DNA from: Gammaproteobacteria bacterium | Lineage (GTDB): Bacteria; Pseudomonadota; Gammaproteobacteria; Steroidobacterales; Steroidobacteraceae | Assembly: GCA_029865465.1 (NCBI GenBank) | Contig: JAOUGW010000002.1 | Location: 1 to 43,706, forward strand | Direction of reading: 5' to 3' | Length of the DNA: 43,706 bases | In this document: positions 1 through 8,132 of the stretch, piece by piece | Numbering within the stretch: the first letter of the stretch is position 1 | Layout: each line of letters opens with the position of its first letter | Position numbers and translations under genes: made by a program | The notes under the pieces: model-generated | The model's database searches: none | What the model saw: the letters and a program-made list of their open reading frames with translations, nothing else | Told to the model about the DNA's origin: nothing

Positions 1-1
1 G

Positions 2-1354
2 GTGTATCCGCTGCTCGACGTCGTCAACGGCCGCGTGCTCTGGGCAGCGCTGGTCGGCGGCAGCGTGTTTCTCACGTTGCTGCCGTGGTTGCCGCCGCTG
101 CGCAAGGCACCCGCCGCCGTGGTCGAACTCGACAACTGCAATGGCTGCGGGCGCTGTTTTGCGGACTGCCCGTTCGGTGCGATCACGATGAGCGGACGGA
201 CCGACGGCACGGCGTTCGACCAGGAAGCCCGTGTCGACGCCGACATGTGCATGAGCTGCGGCATCTGCGTCGGCGCTTGCCCGACGGCAACGCCGTTCCG
301 TCGAGCAGGCGCACTGGTGGCCGGCATCGAGCTGCCTGCCCTCCCCATCGCAGGCCTGAGGGACCAGGTCCTGGCCGCAACCGGTGCATTGCGTGGCAGC
401 GACCGCGTCGTCGTCTTCCGGTGCGCGCACGCCGGCGCCCTCGACGCCCCGGCGGATCCAGGAGTCGCCGTCGTGCCCATGCCTTGCGTCGCCATGCTGC
501 CGCCGTCGTTCATCGACCTGGTGATCTCGCGCAAGCATGCCGACGGCGTGTTGATCGCCGGCTGCGCCGAGGAAGACTGCTTCGAGAGGCTCGGCAATCG
601 GTGGGTGGACGAACGCATCGCCAACGAGAGGGATCCAAACCTCCGCAATCGGGTGGATCGCGACCGCGTAGCCGTCTCGTGGGCATCGCCGGTGCAGTCG
701 CATCGGACGCGCGAGAGCCTGGCGCAATTCCGGCAACATCTGCGTGCATTGGCCGCGTCGCCGCACGTGGGCCGGACGGGAACGGCGTGGCGCGCACAGT
801 TCAGCCAACTGGCGGCACCCCTGAGGGTCGTCGGGATGACAGCGGTGCTCGGGGCCGTCGCGTTCCTGATCGGCTGGTTCGCCACGCGGCCCGCGTATGC
901 ATACCTGGACCGCGACCAGGCCTTGCTCAAGCTGAGCTTCAGTCACGCCGCGCAGCCGCTGCAGCCCTGTCGACACTACAGTCCCCAGGAACTGGCGGAG
1001 TTGCCTTTCAACGAGCGCAGCGCCACGACCTGCAAGCGCGGGCGCTGGCCCGTCTACCTGGAGTTCGAGCTCGACGGTCGGACCATACACCGGGCGACGC
1101 ACCAGGCCGCGGGCCTCTGGGACGACGGGCCTTCCACCGTCTACGCAAGCTTCCGCGTGCCTGCCGGCCAGCACAGGCTGGCGCTGCGACTGCGCGACAG
1201 CGGTCGGGCGACGGGATTCGACTATGCCAGTTCCGCGACCGTCTCCCTGACGCCCGGCCAGAACTTCGTCATCGATTTTCGCGGCACGGAAGGGGGCTTC
1301 CAGTTCGGCCGCGCACCGGCGCATGGCCGGTCCACGCGGGAGGTGCCACCATGA
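2..1354 (+). CDS. Membrane 4Fe-4S / MvhD-type electron-transfer protein (5' partial)
   Basis: Probably the C-terminal part of a larger membrane redox protein. The ORF opens at the window edge inside a hydrophobic segment that resembles the end of a cytochrome b-like membrane domain, so the GTG at base 2 is unlikely to be the true start. Two 4Fe-4S motifs follow (CNGCGRCFADCP and CMSCGICVGACP, about residues 46-95). Next comes a cysteine-containing region (FRC, MPC, GCAEEDC, about 135-200) that looks like the MvhD/hydrogenase delta-subunit fold. A transmembrane helix near residues 275-295 is followed by a roughly 150-residue domain I do not recognise, probably outside the membrane. Inferred role: moving electrons between a membrane quinol/haem module and an iron-sulfur partner. 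Its stop overlaps the next start (ATGA), so it is translationally coupled to the hemerythrin gene. Confidence 0.72.
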   Translation: MYPLLDVVNGRVLWAALVGGSVFLTLLPWLPPLRKAPAAVVELDNCNGCGRCFADCPFGAITMSGRTDGTAFDQEARVDADMCMSCGICVGACPTATPFRRAGALVAGIELPALPIAGLRDQVLAATGALRGSDRVVVFRCAHAGALDAPADPGVAVVPMPCVAMLPPSFIDLVISRKHADGVLIAGCAEEDCFERLGNRWVDERIANERDPNLRNRVDRDRVAVSWASPVQSHRTRESLAQFRQHLRALAASPHVGRTGTAWRAQFSQLAAPLRVVGMTAVLGAVAFLIGWFATRPAYAYLDRDQALLKLSFSHAAQPLQPCRHYSPQELAELPFNERSATTCKRGRWPVYLEFELDGRTIHRATHQAAGLWDDGPSTVYASFRVPAGQHRLALRLRDSGRATGFDYASSATVSLTPGQNFVIDFRGTEGGFQFGRAPAHGRSTREVPP

Positions 1355-1752
1355 CGTTACTGCAGTGGCGCGACGAATACCGCATCGGCATTGCCGAAGT
1401 GGACCACGAGCACCAGGAACTGATTGGCCTCATCAACGAAGTGCATGCCGCTTTGGGGGCGGACCGGTCCTCCGGGCGCATCGAGGAATTTCTCGGTGAA
1501 ATCTACGCGCGCATTGCGGCGCACTTCGCCCTGGAGGAGAAGGACATGCGGGCGCACCGGTATCCGGAATTCAGCCAGCACACGGCGGATCACGAGCGGC
1601 TGCTCGACGATATCCGCGACATCATGGACGAGCATGGCGAGAGCGGCGTGCTCGATGACCAGGCGTTCTCGTACCGCCTGGCGGCCTGGTTCGGCGACCA
1701 TTTCAAGACCCACGACGCGCGGCTGCACCGTTTCCTGCGGGTTCAGCGCTAG
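1351..1752 (+). CDS. Bacteriohemerythrin
   Basis: A 133-residue hemerythrin-like four-helix protein expected to bind O2 at a non-haem di-iron centre in the cytoplasm. The sequence shows the family ligand pattern: a histidine in VDHEHQEL, a histidine and glutamate in HFALEEKDM, the histidines in HTADHERL, and the C-terminal HFKTHD. The N-terminal LLQWRDEYRIGI is typical of bacteriohemerythrins. The ATG overlaps the upstream stop by four bases, so I infer coupling to the iron-sulfur protein and perhaps oxygen sensing, storage or protection for that electron-transfer unit. The length is normal for single-domain members. Confidence in the family is high. The physiological role is inference from context. 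Confidence 0.93.
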   Translation: MTLLQWRDEYRIGIAEVDHEHQELIGLINEVHAALGADRSSGRIEEFLGEIYARIAAHFALEEKDMRAHRYPEFSQHTADHERLLDDIRDIMDEHGESGVLDDQAFSYRLAAWFGDHFKTHDARLHRFLRVQR

Positions 1753-1844
1753 GCGCCAGGGACGCGATACGGTTCGGAAGGTACCTGCGTTGCGAGCATA
1801 GACATGAAGAATAGCCAGGCCTGCAATCAGCCGGTGCAGCGGTC

Positions 1845-2263
1845 TTGAATCCCCGGTTGCCCCGCATCCTGCTGCTGGCCACCGTGGCGTTCGTCGCCGC
1901 GCTGATCGGCGCGCGGGCACTGCTGCCCGACGTCACAGCGCTGCCACAGCTCGAACGCGCGGTGTGGTTGCCCGATCTGCCGACCACCCAGCACCCTGCC
2001 GTGTTGCTCGTGACCGTCGACCCGTCGCGGGACGACGCAGCGACGCTGGCGCCATACGTCAGGTACCTCGACCCGGCTTTCCATGCAGTGACGGGCGACG
2101 AGGCCAGTCTCGCCCGACTGGCACGAGCGCTCGGCGCCGCGTATACCCGCGCGAGCATGGCGGCCGGCTCGTCGCGACCTCTGGCGCGCCGCACGACGCG
2201 GACGTCCTTGCGCGCGACTATCGCACGCTCGTGGCGCGCGGCATCGGGATGGGGCGTCAATAG
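1845..2263 (+). pseudogene. Decayed Sco1/SenC copper chaperone
   Basis: The TTG-started frame gives an N-terminal membrane segment (residues about 7-25) and a clear Sco C-terminal block (VLLVTVDPSRDD ... LARLARALGAAYTR). The final Sco-like stretch (RLVATSGAPHDADVLARDYR) lies in another frame ending at 2263. Two pieces expected of Sco are missing. The thioredoxin-fold segment with the CxxxC copper ligands should lie between the N-terminal PDL and HPAVLLV. The segment with the conserved histidine should lie between AAYTR and the final block. The second gap also breaks the frame, near base 2150. Without Cys and His ligands this cannot be a working Cu(A) assembly factor. It meets the dsbA-like gene tail to tail with a 7-base overlap. 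Confidence 0.75.
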
Positions 2264-2988
2264 GCGCTCTGCAGCGCTTCGCTGACGAGCGCCCGCAGTT
2301 GCTGCTCACCAAAGCTCGGCATGGGGCGTCCGTTGACGAAGTATTCCGGCGTCGCAGTGACTTTCAGCGCCACGGCATCGTTGCGGTCCCGCTCCATGCG
2401 CTGCGCGACTTCGGGCGCATTCATGTCCACCATGAGTTGCTCCAGGTTCAAGCCTGCGCCGGCAATTGCCTGCAGAACCAGATCCGGTTGGACAGTGTGA
2501 CTGGGAGCCCATTGCGCTTGTGATGCCAGCAGCGCTTCCAGGGTCGCCAGGTACTTGTCCTGCCTGCGGCTCGCTTCCAGGAGCCTCACCACGTACTCAG
2601 AGCCGTCGTGGAATGCGACGTGGCGAATCGACAGGCGGATCCTGTTCGGATTGTCGGCCATCAACTGCTTCACGATCGGGAAGAAGTGGGCACAGGTTTC
2701 ACACGCCGGATCGATGAATTCGACGATGTGCACCCTGGCGTTCGCGTCGCCGAGCGTCGGTGAATGGTCACTCGCGAGTGGAGCATGGTTCGCGGTGACC
2801 GCGCCCTGCGCAGACTGCGGCCGGTCGTCCCGGTACAGCAGCGTCCCCACCACGACGGCAACCAGCGCGGCGACGACGGAACCGATGACGATACCCTTTC
2901 GGCTGGTCCGGCTCGCTCCGGGTACCGGGTCCACAGGCGGATCCTGGCGTGCCGGGTTCGGTTTGTTTCTCATGGTCTTTCGGCTCAT
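2257..2988 (-). CDS. DsbA-family thioredoxin-like protein, membrane-anchored
   Basis: A 243-residue protein with a basic N-terminus, one transmembrane helix (about residues 32-51) and a periplasmic thioredoxin-like domain of the DsbA/DsbG-like type (DSBA_3/thioredoxin_4). It contains an active-site C96-E-T-C99 and the cis-proline region TATPEYFVNG near the C-terminus. It is expected to act on protein disulfides or protein thiols outside the cytoplasm. I chose the ATG at 2988 because GGGAG lies about seven bases before it; the longer ORF has no good ribosome site. No DsbB- or DsbD-like partner is visible nearby. It ends in the Sco relic, and the two may once have served the same cytochrome-oxidase or thiol pathway (inference). 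Confidence 0.87.
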   Translation of the reverse strand: MSRKTMRNKPNPARQDPPVDPVPGASRTSRKGIVIGSVVAALVAVVVGTLLYRDDRPQSAQGAVTANHAPLASDHSPTLGDANARVHIVEFIDPACETCAHFFPIVKQLMADNPNRIRLSIRHVAFHDGSEYVVRLLEASRRQDKYLATLEALLASQAQWAPSHTVQPDLVLQAIAGAGLNLEQLMVDMNAPEVAQRMERDRNDAVALKVTATPEYFVNGRPMPSFGEQQLRALVSEALQSAY

Positions 2989-3260
2989 GGGGGCTCCCGT
3001 TGCGTGCCGTGAACGGCGGTTGCGGTGGTACCGGCAATCTGGCCATTCTCGCCCGGATGAGATCGTATTTGACACACCGCGCTGGGCGGGCTCGGGATGT
3101 CGGCCGCTCGATGCTGTCCCCGGTCACCACCTCACTGCAATGACTTAGGTTCAGAATGGCGCGACGCAAGACCCGGCCCGGTTGCGATGGACTGCGCATC
3201 CAGAGTCCGGGACGCGTGGCGACCGGTCGGGTCGCGATGGAATCCAGAGGGGTTCGAACG

Positions 3261-5363
3261 ATGAATGGCTTTACGCAATCGTCGGCGCAAGCTTCACGAC
3301 CTGGCAAACGGGAGCCATCCCCCTTTGACAGACTGTTCGAGCCGGTCACGCTCGGCCCGGTCACCGCACCCAACCGGTTCTACCAGGTTCCGCATTGCAA
3401 CGCGCTCGGCCACCGCATGCCGAACGCACTCGCCGCGATGCGAGGAATGAAGGCCGAAGGCGGCTGGGGCGTCGTCTGCACCGAGGAAGTGGAGATACAC
3501 CACAGCAGCGACCTGGCGCCCTACGTCGAAGGTCGCCTGTGGGACGACGACGACATCCCGGCCATGGCGCTGATGGCGGACGCCGTTCACCAGCACGGTG
3601 CGCTCGCGGGCATTCAATTGGCATACAGCGGCGCCAACGCGACGAACCTATACTCGCGCACGCCGCCGCTGGGACCGCGCTCCATGGGCACCATCGGTGG
3701 TACGGGCTGGGAGCCCGTCCAGTCGCGCCGCATGGACAAGACGGACATCCGCAATGTGCGCCTGTGGCACCGGCAGGCGGCATTGCGCGCGAAGCGTGCC
3801 GGCTTCGACATCGTCTACTGCTATGCCGGGCACGGCATGACCGTGGCGATGCAGTTCCTGATGCGCAGCTGCAACGACCGCACCGACGAATATGGTGGCT
3901 CGCTCGAGAATCGCGCTCGCCTGCTGCGAGAACTGATCGAGGATACCAAGGACGCGGTGGGCGACTCCTGTGCCGTCGCGGTGCGGCTGGCTGTCGATGA
4001 ACTGCTGGGCAGCGACGGCATCACGCACGAGGGCGAGGGCCACGACGTCATAGCCATGCTGGCGGAGTTGCCGGACCTGTGGGACGTCAACCTCAGCGGC
4101 TGGAACAACGACTCGGTCTCATCACGTTTTGCGAAGGAGGGCTACCAGGAACCGTACACCCGTCTTGTCAAGAAGCTGACCAGCAAGCCGGTGGTCGGCG
4201 TGGGGCGCTACACCTCACCGGACTCGATGGTCTCCGCCGTGCGGCGCGGCGTGCTCGACCTCATCGGCTCCGCCCGCCCGTCCATCGCGGATCCGTTCCT
4301 GCCGACGAAGATCCGCGAGAATCGCATCGAGGACATCCGCGAATGCATCGGCTGCAATATCTGCGTCACTGCCGACATGCGCAGCGTTCCGATCCGCTGC
4401 ACGCAGAACCCGACGATGGGCGAGGAATGGCGGCGCGGCTGGCATCCCGAGACTGTCAATCGCAGGACGACCGACGAAGGAATACTGGTCGTCGGCGCCG
4501 GCCCCGCCGGCCTGGAAGCTGCGCGCGCGCTTGGCCAGCGCGGCTACCACGTCACGCTCGTCGAGGCTGGCCGCGAGCTCGGTGGGCGCGTCCTGCACGA
4601 AGCCTCCCTGCCCGGTCTGAATGAATGGCGGCGCGTGGCTGATTGGCGCATCAGCCAGTTGCTACGAATGCCAAACGTCGATGTTTACCGCGCCAGCCCG
4701 ATGGCAGCTGCCGACATCCTGGACACCGGGATTCGGAACGTCATCCTCGCCACGGGCTCCGCCTATCGGCGCGACGGAATCGGCCGCACGCTGTGGCGGC
4801 CCATCGCGGGTCATGCACTGTCCAACGTTCTGACACCCAACGACGTCTTCGAAGGTCGTGCGCCAGCAGGGCGCGTGCTCATCTATGACGACGATCACTA
4901 TGTGATGGGCGGCGCGCTGGCAGAACTCTGCGCAGGCCGCGGCTGCACCGTAACGCTCGTCACGCCTGCACCCGAGGTTTCGTACTGGACGCGATTCGCG
5001 CTCGAGCAGGAGCGAATCGAAGCGGGACTCCGCAGCCTCGGCGTGAAACTGCTCACCAGGCATACGCTGTCGCTGGTCGGACTCGATTCGGCCACCGTCA
5101 TCGACTGTGTGAGCGGCACTGCTTGCGCGATTCCCGTCGACAGCGTGCTGCTCGTGACGGACCGGGTTCCCGCCGACACCCTGTACTACGAACTGCAGCC
5201 CGCGCTGACCGACGGCAGGCTGCGCTCGTTACGCATCATCGGCGACGCCGAGGCGCCGAACCTGATTGCACAGGCCGTCTTTGCCGGTCACCTGGCCGCC
5301 CGCGAATTCGACGAGGCGCCGGTCCACGGCACGCCCTTCAGGGTCGAGCGGGTCACGGTTTGA
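3261..5363 (+). CDS. Trimethylamine-dehydrogenase-family flavoprotein (FMN, 4Fe-4S, NAD(P)-like domains)
   Basis: A 700-residue flavin amine dehydrogenase of the TMADH / dimethylamine dehydrogenase / histamine dehydrogenase family, which oxidises amines and passes electrons to an electron-transfer flavoprotein. Domains: TIM-barrel old-yellow-enzyme fold (1-350), a 4Fe-4S site (C362-x2-C365-x2-C368-x11-C380), then a dinucleotide-binding domain starting VVGAGPAGLEAAR. The NRFYQVPHC motif keeps the cysteine (C46) that in TMADH carries 6-S-cysteinyl-FMN. By remembered alignment, Tyr60 of the TMADH aromatic bowl is E76 here and Trp355 is lost, while Trp264 and Asp267 seem kept (GWNND). The substrate is therefore probably not trimethylamine. 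The ATG at 3261 has AGAGGGG upstream; the track's 3156 start lacks this. A perfect TTGACA lies at 3069-3074 but I see no convincing -10. Confidence 0.85.
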   Translation: MNGFTQSSAQASRPGKREPSPFDRLFEPVTLGPVTAPNRFYQVPHCNALGHRMPNALAAMRGMKAEGGWGVVCTEEVEIHHSSDLAPYVEGRLWDDDDIPAMALMADAVHQHGALAGIQLAYSGANATNLYSRTPPLGPRSMGTIGGTGWEPVQSRRMDKTDIRNVRLWHRQAALRAKRAGFDIVYCYAGHGMTVAMQFLMRSCNDRTDEYGGSLENRARLLRELIEDTKDAVGDSCAVAVRLAVDELLGSDGITHEGEGHDVIAMLAELPDLWDVNLSGWNNDSVSSRFAKEGYQEPYTRLVKKLTSKPVVGVGRYTSPDSMVSAVRRGVLDLIGSARPSIADPFLPTKIRENRIEDIRECIGCNICVTADMRSVPIRCTQNPTMGEEWRRGWHPETVNRRTTDEGILVVGAGPAGLEAARALGQRGYHVTLVEAGRELGGRVLHEASLPGLNEWRRVADWRISQLLRMPNVDVYRASPMAAADILDTGIRNVILATGSAYRRDGIGRTLWRPIAGHALSNVLTPNDVFEGRAPAGRVLIYDDDHYVMGGALAELCAGRGCTVTLVTPAPEVSYWTRFALEQERIEAGLRSLGVKLLTRHTLSLVGLDSATVIDCVSGTACAIPVDSVLLVTDRVPADTLYYELQPALTDGRLRSLRIIGDAEAPNLIAQAVFAGHLAAREFDEAPVHGTPFRVERVTV

Positions 5364-5526
5364 CATACCTACCGACTGCCGGTGAGTGACCGCCGCGTCT
5401 GCAGGCGTCCAGGCGGGCCGATCGTCCTGCGACGGCGCTGCGGATGCCGTCCCCGAGCAAGCAGGGCAAAGCATGGAATCAAGTCACGTAATCTCCCTAT
5501 GTCACGCACGCGTGCCGGGGCGTATG

Positions 5527-5537
5527 CTGCATAGCAG
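5527..5537. promoter_or_regulatory. Candidate PhaR-type operator (CTGC-N3-GCAG)
   Basis: CTGC-ATA-GCAG lies 38 bases before the phasin-like start. The symmetry extends to TGCTGC-ATA-GCAGCA, and an overlapping CAGCA-AA-TGCTG follows at once. CTGC-N3-GCAG and TGC-rich sequence upstream of phaP are the reported targets of the polyhydroxybutyrate regulator PhaR in alphaproteobacteria. The match of motif to gene is suggestive, but no phaR lies in the window. Confidence 0.45.
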
Positions 5538-5575
5538 CAAATGCTGTTTCGTGGCATCCGTCCAAGGAGCAATCA

Positions 5576-6118
5576 ATGGTTGCCTATCTGAATGAGTTCG
5601 CGAGTGAACAGCGGCAGGTCCTGGCTGAGCAGGTGCAGAAGTTCCGTCAGCAGCCGATCGAGTCGATGCGCGAAGTCGCCGCGACTTCCGCTGACGGCAT
5701 CAAGTCGCTGAAGGCGCCCGTCCGCGCGTTTGCGCACTCGGGCGTGAAGCTGGTGGCGATATCGCAGAGCGCCATGCAGAACCTGATCGAACTGGAGTCG
5801 GAGGTCGTCACGTCGGCACTGACGGCTGCGGCTCTGCGTCTCGAGCGCGCCGCGGCAGCGGAGAACGTTGCCTACCTGCTGATCGAACAAGCCGAAATGC
5901 TTGGCGCTACCCGTGATCGCGTCGCAGATGAGGTGGCCCGTGCAGTCGAGATCTTCAGGGTTGCGGGCCGCGAAGTGCGCAAGGTCGGGACCCACCTGTA
6001 TGGCCAGGTCTTCGAGCGGGCCGAGGAAGCTCCCCTCAAGGCGAAGGGCGCCCGTGCCCGCAAGGCGAAGCGCGCGGTCCGGAAGCCGACCCCTCGCGCG
6101 CGCAAGGCCGCCGCCTGA
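5576..6118 (+). CDS. Phasin-like granule-associated protein
   Basis: A 180-residue, mostly helical protein with the phasin-family look: an amphipathic helical body (about 1-145) and an Ala/Lys/Arg-rich basic tail (KAKGARARKAKRAVRK). Phasins coat polyhydroxyalkanoate granules. Basic AAKP-like tails in some members have been linked to nucleoid binding, so this protein could tether granules to DNA (inference). The start is well fixed by AAGGAG six bases before ATG. A CTGC-N3-GCAG element lies in the leader and a strong hairpin follows the stop, so the gene appears to be monocistronic. No PHA synthase or depolymerase is present in the window, so the granule role is not confirmed by neighbours. 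Confidence 0.72.
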   Translation: MVAYLNEFASEQRQVLAEQVQKFRQQPIESMREVAATSADGIKSLKAPVRAFAHSGVKLVAISQSAMQNLIELESEVVTSALTAAALRLERAAAAENVAYLLIEQAEMLGATRDRVADEVARAVEIFRVAGREVRKVGTHLYGQVFERAEEAPLKAKGARARKAKRAVRKPTPRARKAAA

Positions 6119-6170
6119 GCGCCGGAAGCGCCCGGACCGACCCGCAGCGACTTGACCTTTCCCCCCTGCA

Positions 6171-6200
6171 AGCGCCCTCCCTGGAGGGCGCTGCCTTTTC
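6171..6200 (+). terminator. Rho-independent terminator after the phasin-like gene
   Basis: A perfect 10-bp inverted repeat (AGCGCCCTCC / GGAGGGCGCT) separated by two bases is followed by GCCTTTTCC. It lies about 50 bases after the phasin-like stop and before the CHASE2 gene. Confidence 0.75.
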
Positions 6201-6287
6201 CACGACCTTCTTCCCGGCTGCAAGGGCCGCCAGCCTGGCCCGGCAGCCTGCCAAACCTGCCATCATTTGCGGGGAGGGGAATCGTCG

Positions 6288-8132
6288 ATGATCGGCAGGC
6301 TGACGGACCGCGTGCTCTCCTGGATCGACGCCAGCCTGGCGGCATTCGGCCACGGCTTCATCCTCGCGTGGACCAGGGTCGAGCGCAGTTACCGGCGGCC
6401 GTTCTCGCAAGTCGCGTTGCGGCTGAAGTTCGCGTTTTATCCGCTGCTCGCGCTTGGCGCGATCGCCTGGCTCGCCTGGGACTGGAGCCACGCCCGCTCG
6501 CTCAACTCGGCCGAGGATGCGATCTTCGATCGCGTGGTCCAGTGGCGGCCGTTCGAACCGCAGCCTTCCGGTCGCGTGGTCGTGGTCGAAATCGACGAGT
6601 GCTCGATCGAATATTTCCGCGCCCGCAACGAAGGCGGCTGGCCGTGGAGCCGTCAACGGCACGCGGATCTGCTCGACCAGCTGGATCGAGCCGGGGTGCG
6701 CGCCGTCGGCTACGACGTGCTGTTTACCGATCCGTCGCAAAGCGATCCGGTCGGCGACGCAACCCTGGAGGCCATGGCGCAAGGCGGCGGCGGCCGCTTT
6801 GTCTTCAGTTCCACGCGACTGCATCCGGATTACGATGCGGGTTCGCCCGTGCGGGCGTCGCAGTCCCCGGCGGCGTTCGCGCTGCATGCCCATCCGCGAA
6901 TCGATCCGCAGGTCGCGTTGTTGCTGCCCTACGGCGAGGCGATGGCGGGCTTCAGCGCAATTGCCAACGTGACTCGCAGCGAGGATGGCGTACTGCGTGA
7001 CATTCCGTTGCGCGAGACCGTCGGCGACTGGGCCCTGCCGTCGCTGCCGTTGCGCCTGGCGACGACCGCGACGGCGCGATCACCTGGCGACCTCGCGGCC
7101 ATGGTGCGGCCGAACTGGCGACGGGACACGCGGCTGCCACGCATCAGCGCCGCCGACCTGCTGGCTGGCGGCCAACCCGTCTGCCGCGATGCGACGACCG
7201 CGCCGCCGGTCCTGAAGGATCGCGTGGCGCTGGTCGGCTACACGGCCTCCGGTCTCAACGATGCCAAGCCCACCCCGGTCGATCCGGTGATGCCGGGCGT
7301 GGAGGTCATGGCCGAGGCCACCGAGGCATTGATTGCCGGCAGCGCCATTCGGGCGCCGCCGGCGTGGCTCAAGTATGTCATTGCCATGCTGCTGGTCGCG
7401 CTGACCACGTTCGCTTTCTACCGCGGCGAACCGGCCACCGACATCGACTCGGTCTTCGTCGCCGCCAACGTGACGATGTTGACGGCCGCGTTCGTGGGTC
7501 TCACGTTCTTCGGGTTCTTCTTCGACATCTTCGCCAGCATCGGGTTTGTCGCCCTGGTCTTCGGCCTGTGTCGCCTGTACGCCGGCATACAGCGCGGACG
7601 TGCGGTGGGCAATGGCGATTTCCTGCCGGAGTTTGCGCCGGACCGGGACCGCTGGCTGGCGGTCGCGCGCCTGCGCTTCGTACCCGACGCGCAGCTCGAC
7701 GCCAGGGCCGCGGCGCGACGGCGACGGGAGTACCGTCGCCGGCTGCGGCGCTTCCTGTACGCCGGCAGCGATGCGGTGATGCTGGAGGGCGTGGTGGAAC
7801 GCAAGAGCTGGCTGCACGAAGCCCTGGACGACTTGATGGTGCTGGTCTGGCACGGTGCAAGCGAGGCTGCGGCGCGCGCTGCCGCCAGGCACGATCTCGC
7901 AAGGCTCGAGCGGCAGCTCGCGGAATACGACGAGCGCCTGCCCGATGACGGCAGCGTGCGCATCGCCTTCGCCTGCGCCGAAATCGACGATGGCGCCGCT
8001 GACACCGATCGCGGCGAGCGCCGGCGCCTGCGGGAACTGGTCGGCCAGGTGGTGGCTGCCGCGGGCGAATCGCCACTGGCGCGGCGCGCGACCTTCTTCG
8101 ATCATAGGGACGTGTCGTCGGGAGGCTCGTGA
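6288..8132 (+). CDS. CHASE2-domain membrane sensor without a recognised output domain
   Basis: A 614-residue membrane protein. One transmembrane helix (about 48-66) leads into a periplasmic CHASE2 sensory domain (about 70-360; note VVVVEIDECSIEYF, WPWSRQRHADLLDQL, GYDVLFTDPS). Three closely packed helices follow (about 365-440), the usual CHASE2 topology. The roughly 170-residue cytoplasmic tail is rich in Arg, Ala and Glu and probably helical. I see no histidine kinase, GGDEF, cyclase or Ser/Thr kinase motif in it. ATG 6288 is chosen over the TTG at 6267 because GGGGAGGGGA precedes it. The stop overlaps the M48 start by one base (TGATG), so the two are co-translated, suggesting that the sensor and the protease act together. 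Confidence 0.82.
   Translation: MIGRLTDRVLSWIDASLAAFGHGFILAWTRVERSYRRPFSQVALRLKFAFYPLLALGAIAWLAWDWSHARSLNSAEDAIFDRVVQWRPFEPQPSGRVVVVEIDECSIEYFRARNEGGWPWSRQRHADLLDQLDRAGVRAVGYDVLFTDPSQSDPVGDATLEAMAQGGGGRFVFSSTRLHPDYDAGSPVRASQSPAAFALHAHPRIDPQVALLLPYGEAMAGFSAIANVTRSEDGVLRDIPLRETVGDWALPSLPLRLATTATARSPGDLAAMVRPNWRRDTRLPRISAADLLAGGQPVCRDATTAPPVLKDRVALVGYTASGLNDAKPTPVDPVMPGVEVMAEATEALIAGSAIRAPPAWLKYVIAMLLVALTTFAFYRGEPATDIDSVFVAANVTMLTAAFVGLTFFGFFFDIFASIGFVALVFGLCRLYAGIQRGRAVGNGDFLPEFAPDRDRWLAVARLRFVPDAQLDARAAARRRREYRRRLRRFLYAGSDAVMLEGVVERKSWLHEALDDLMVLVWHGASEAAARAAARHDLARLERQLAEYDERLPDDGSVRIAFACAEIDDGAADTDRGERRRLRELVGQVVAAAGESPLARRATFFDHRDVSSGGS

Noticed and set aside
85-1350. Long plus-strand ORF upstream of the hemerythrin
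   Set aside because: It is the out-of-frame shadow of the iron-sulfur protein; only the portion from ATG 1351 reads as hemerythrin.
3069-3074. Perfect TTGACA upstream of the TMADH-like gene
   Set aside because: No acceptable -10 at 16-18 bases spacing, so not reported as a promoter.
7080-8105. 341-residue minus-strand ORF
   Set aside because: Antisense shadow of the CHASE2 gene.
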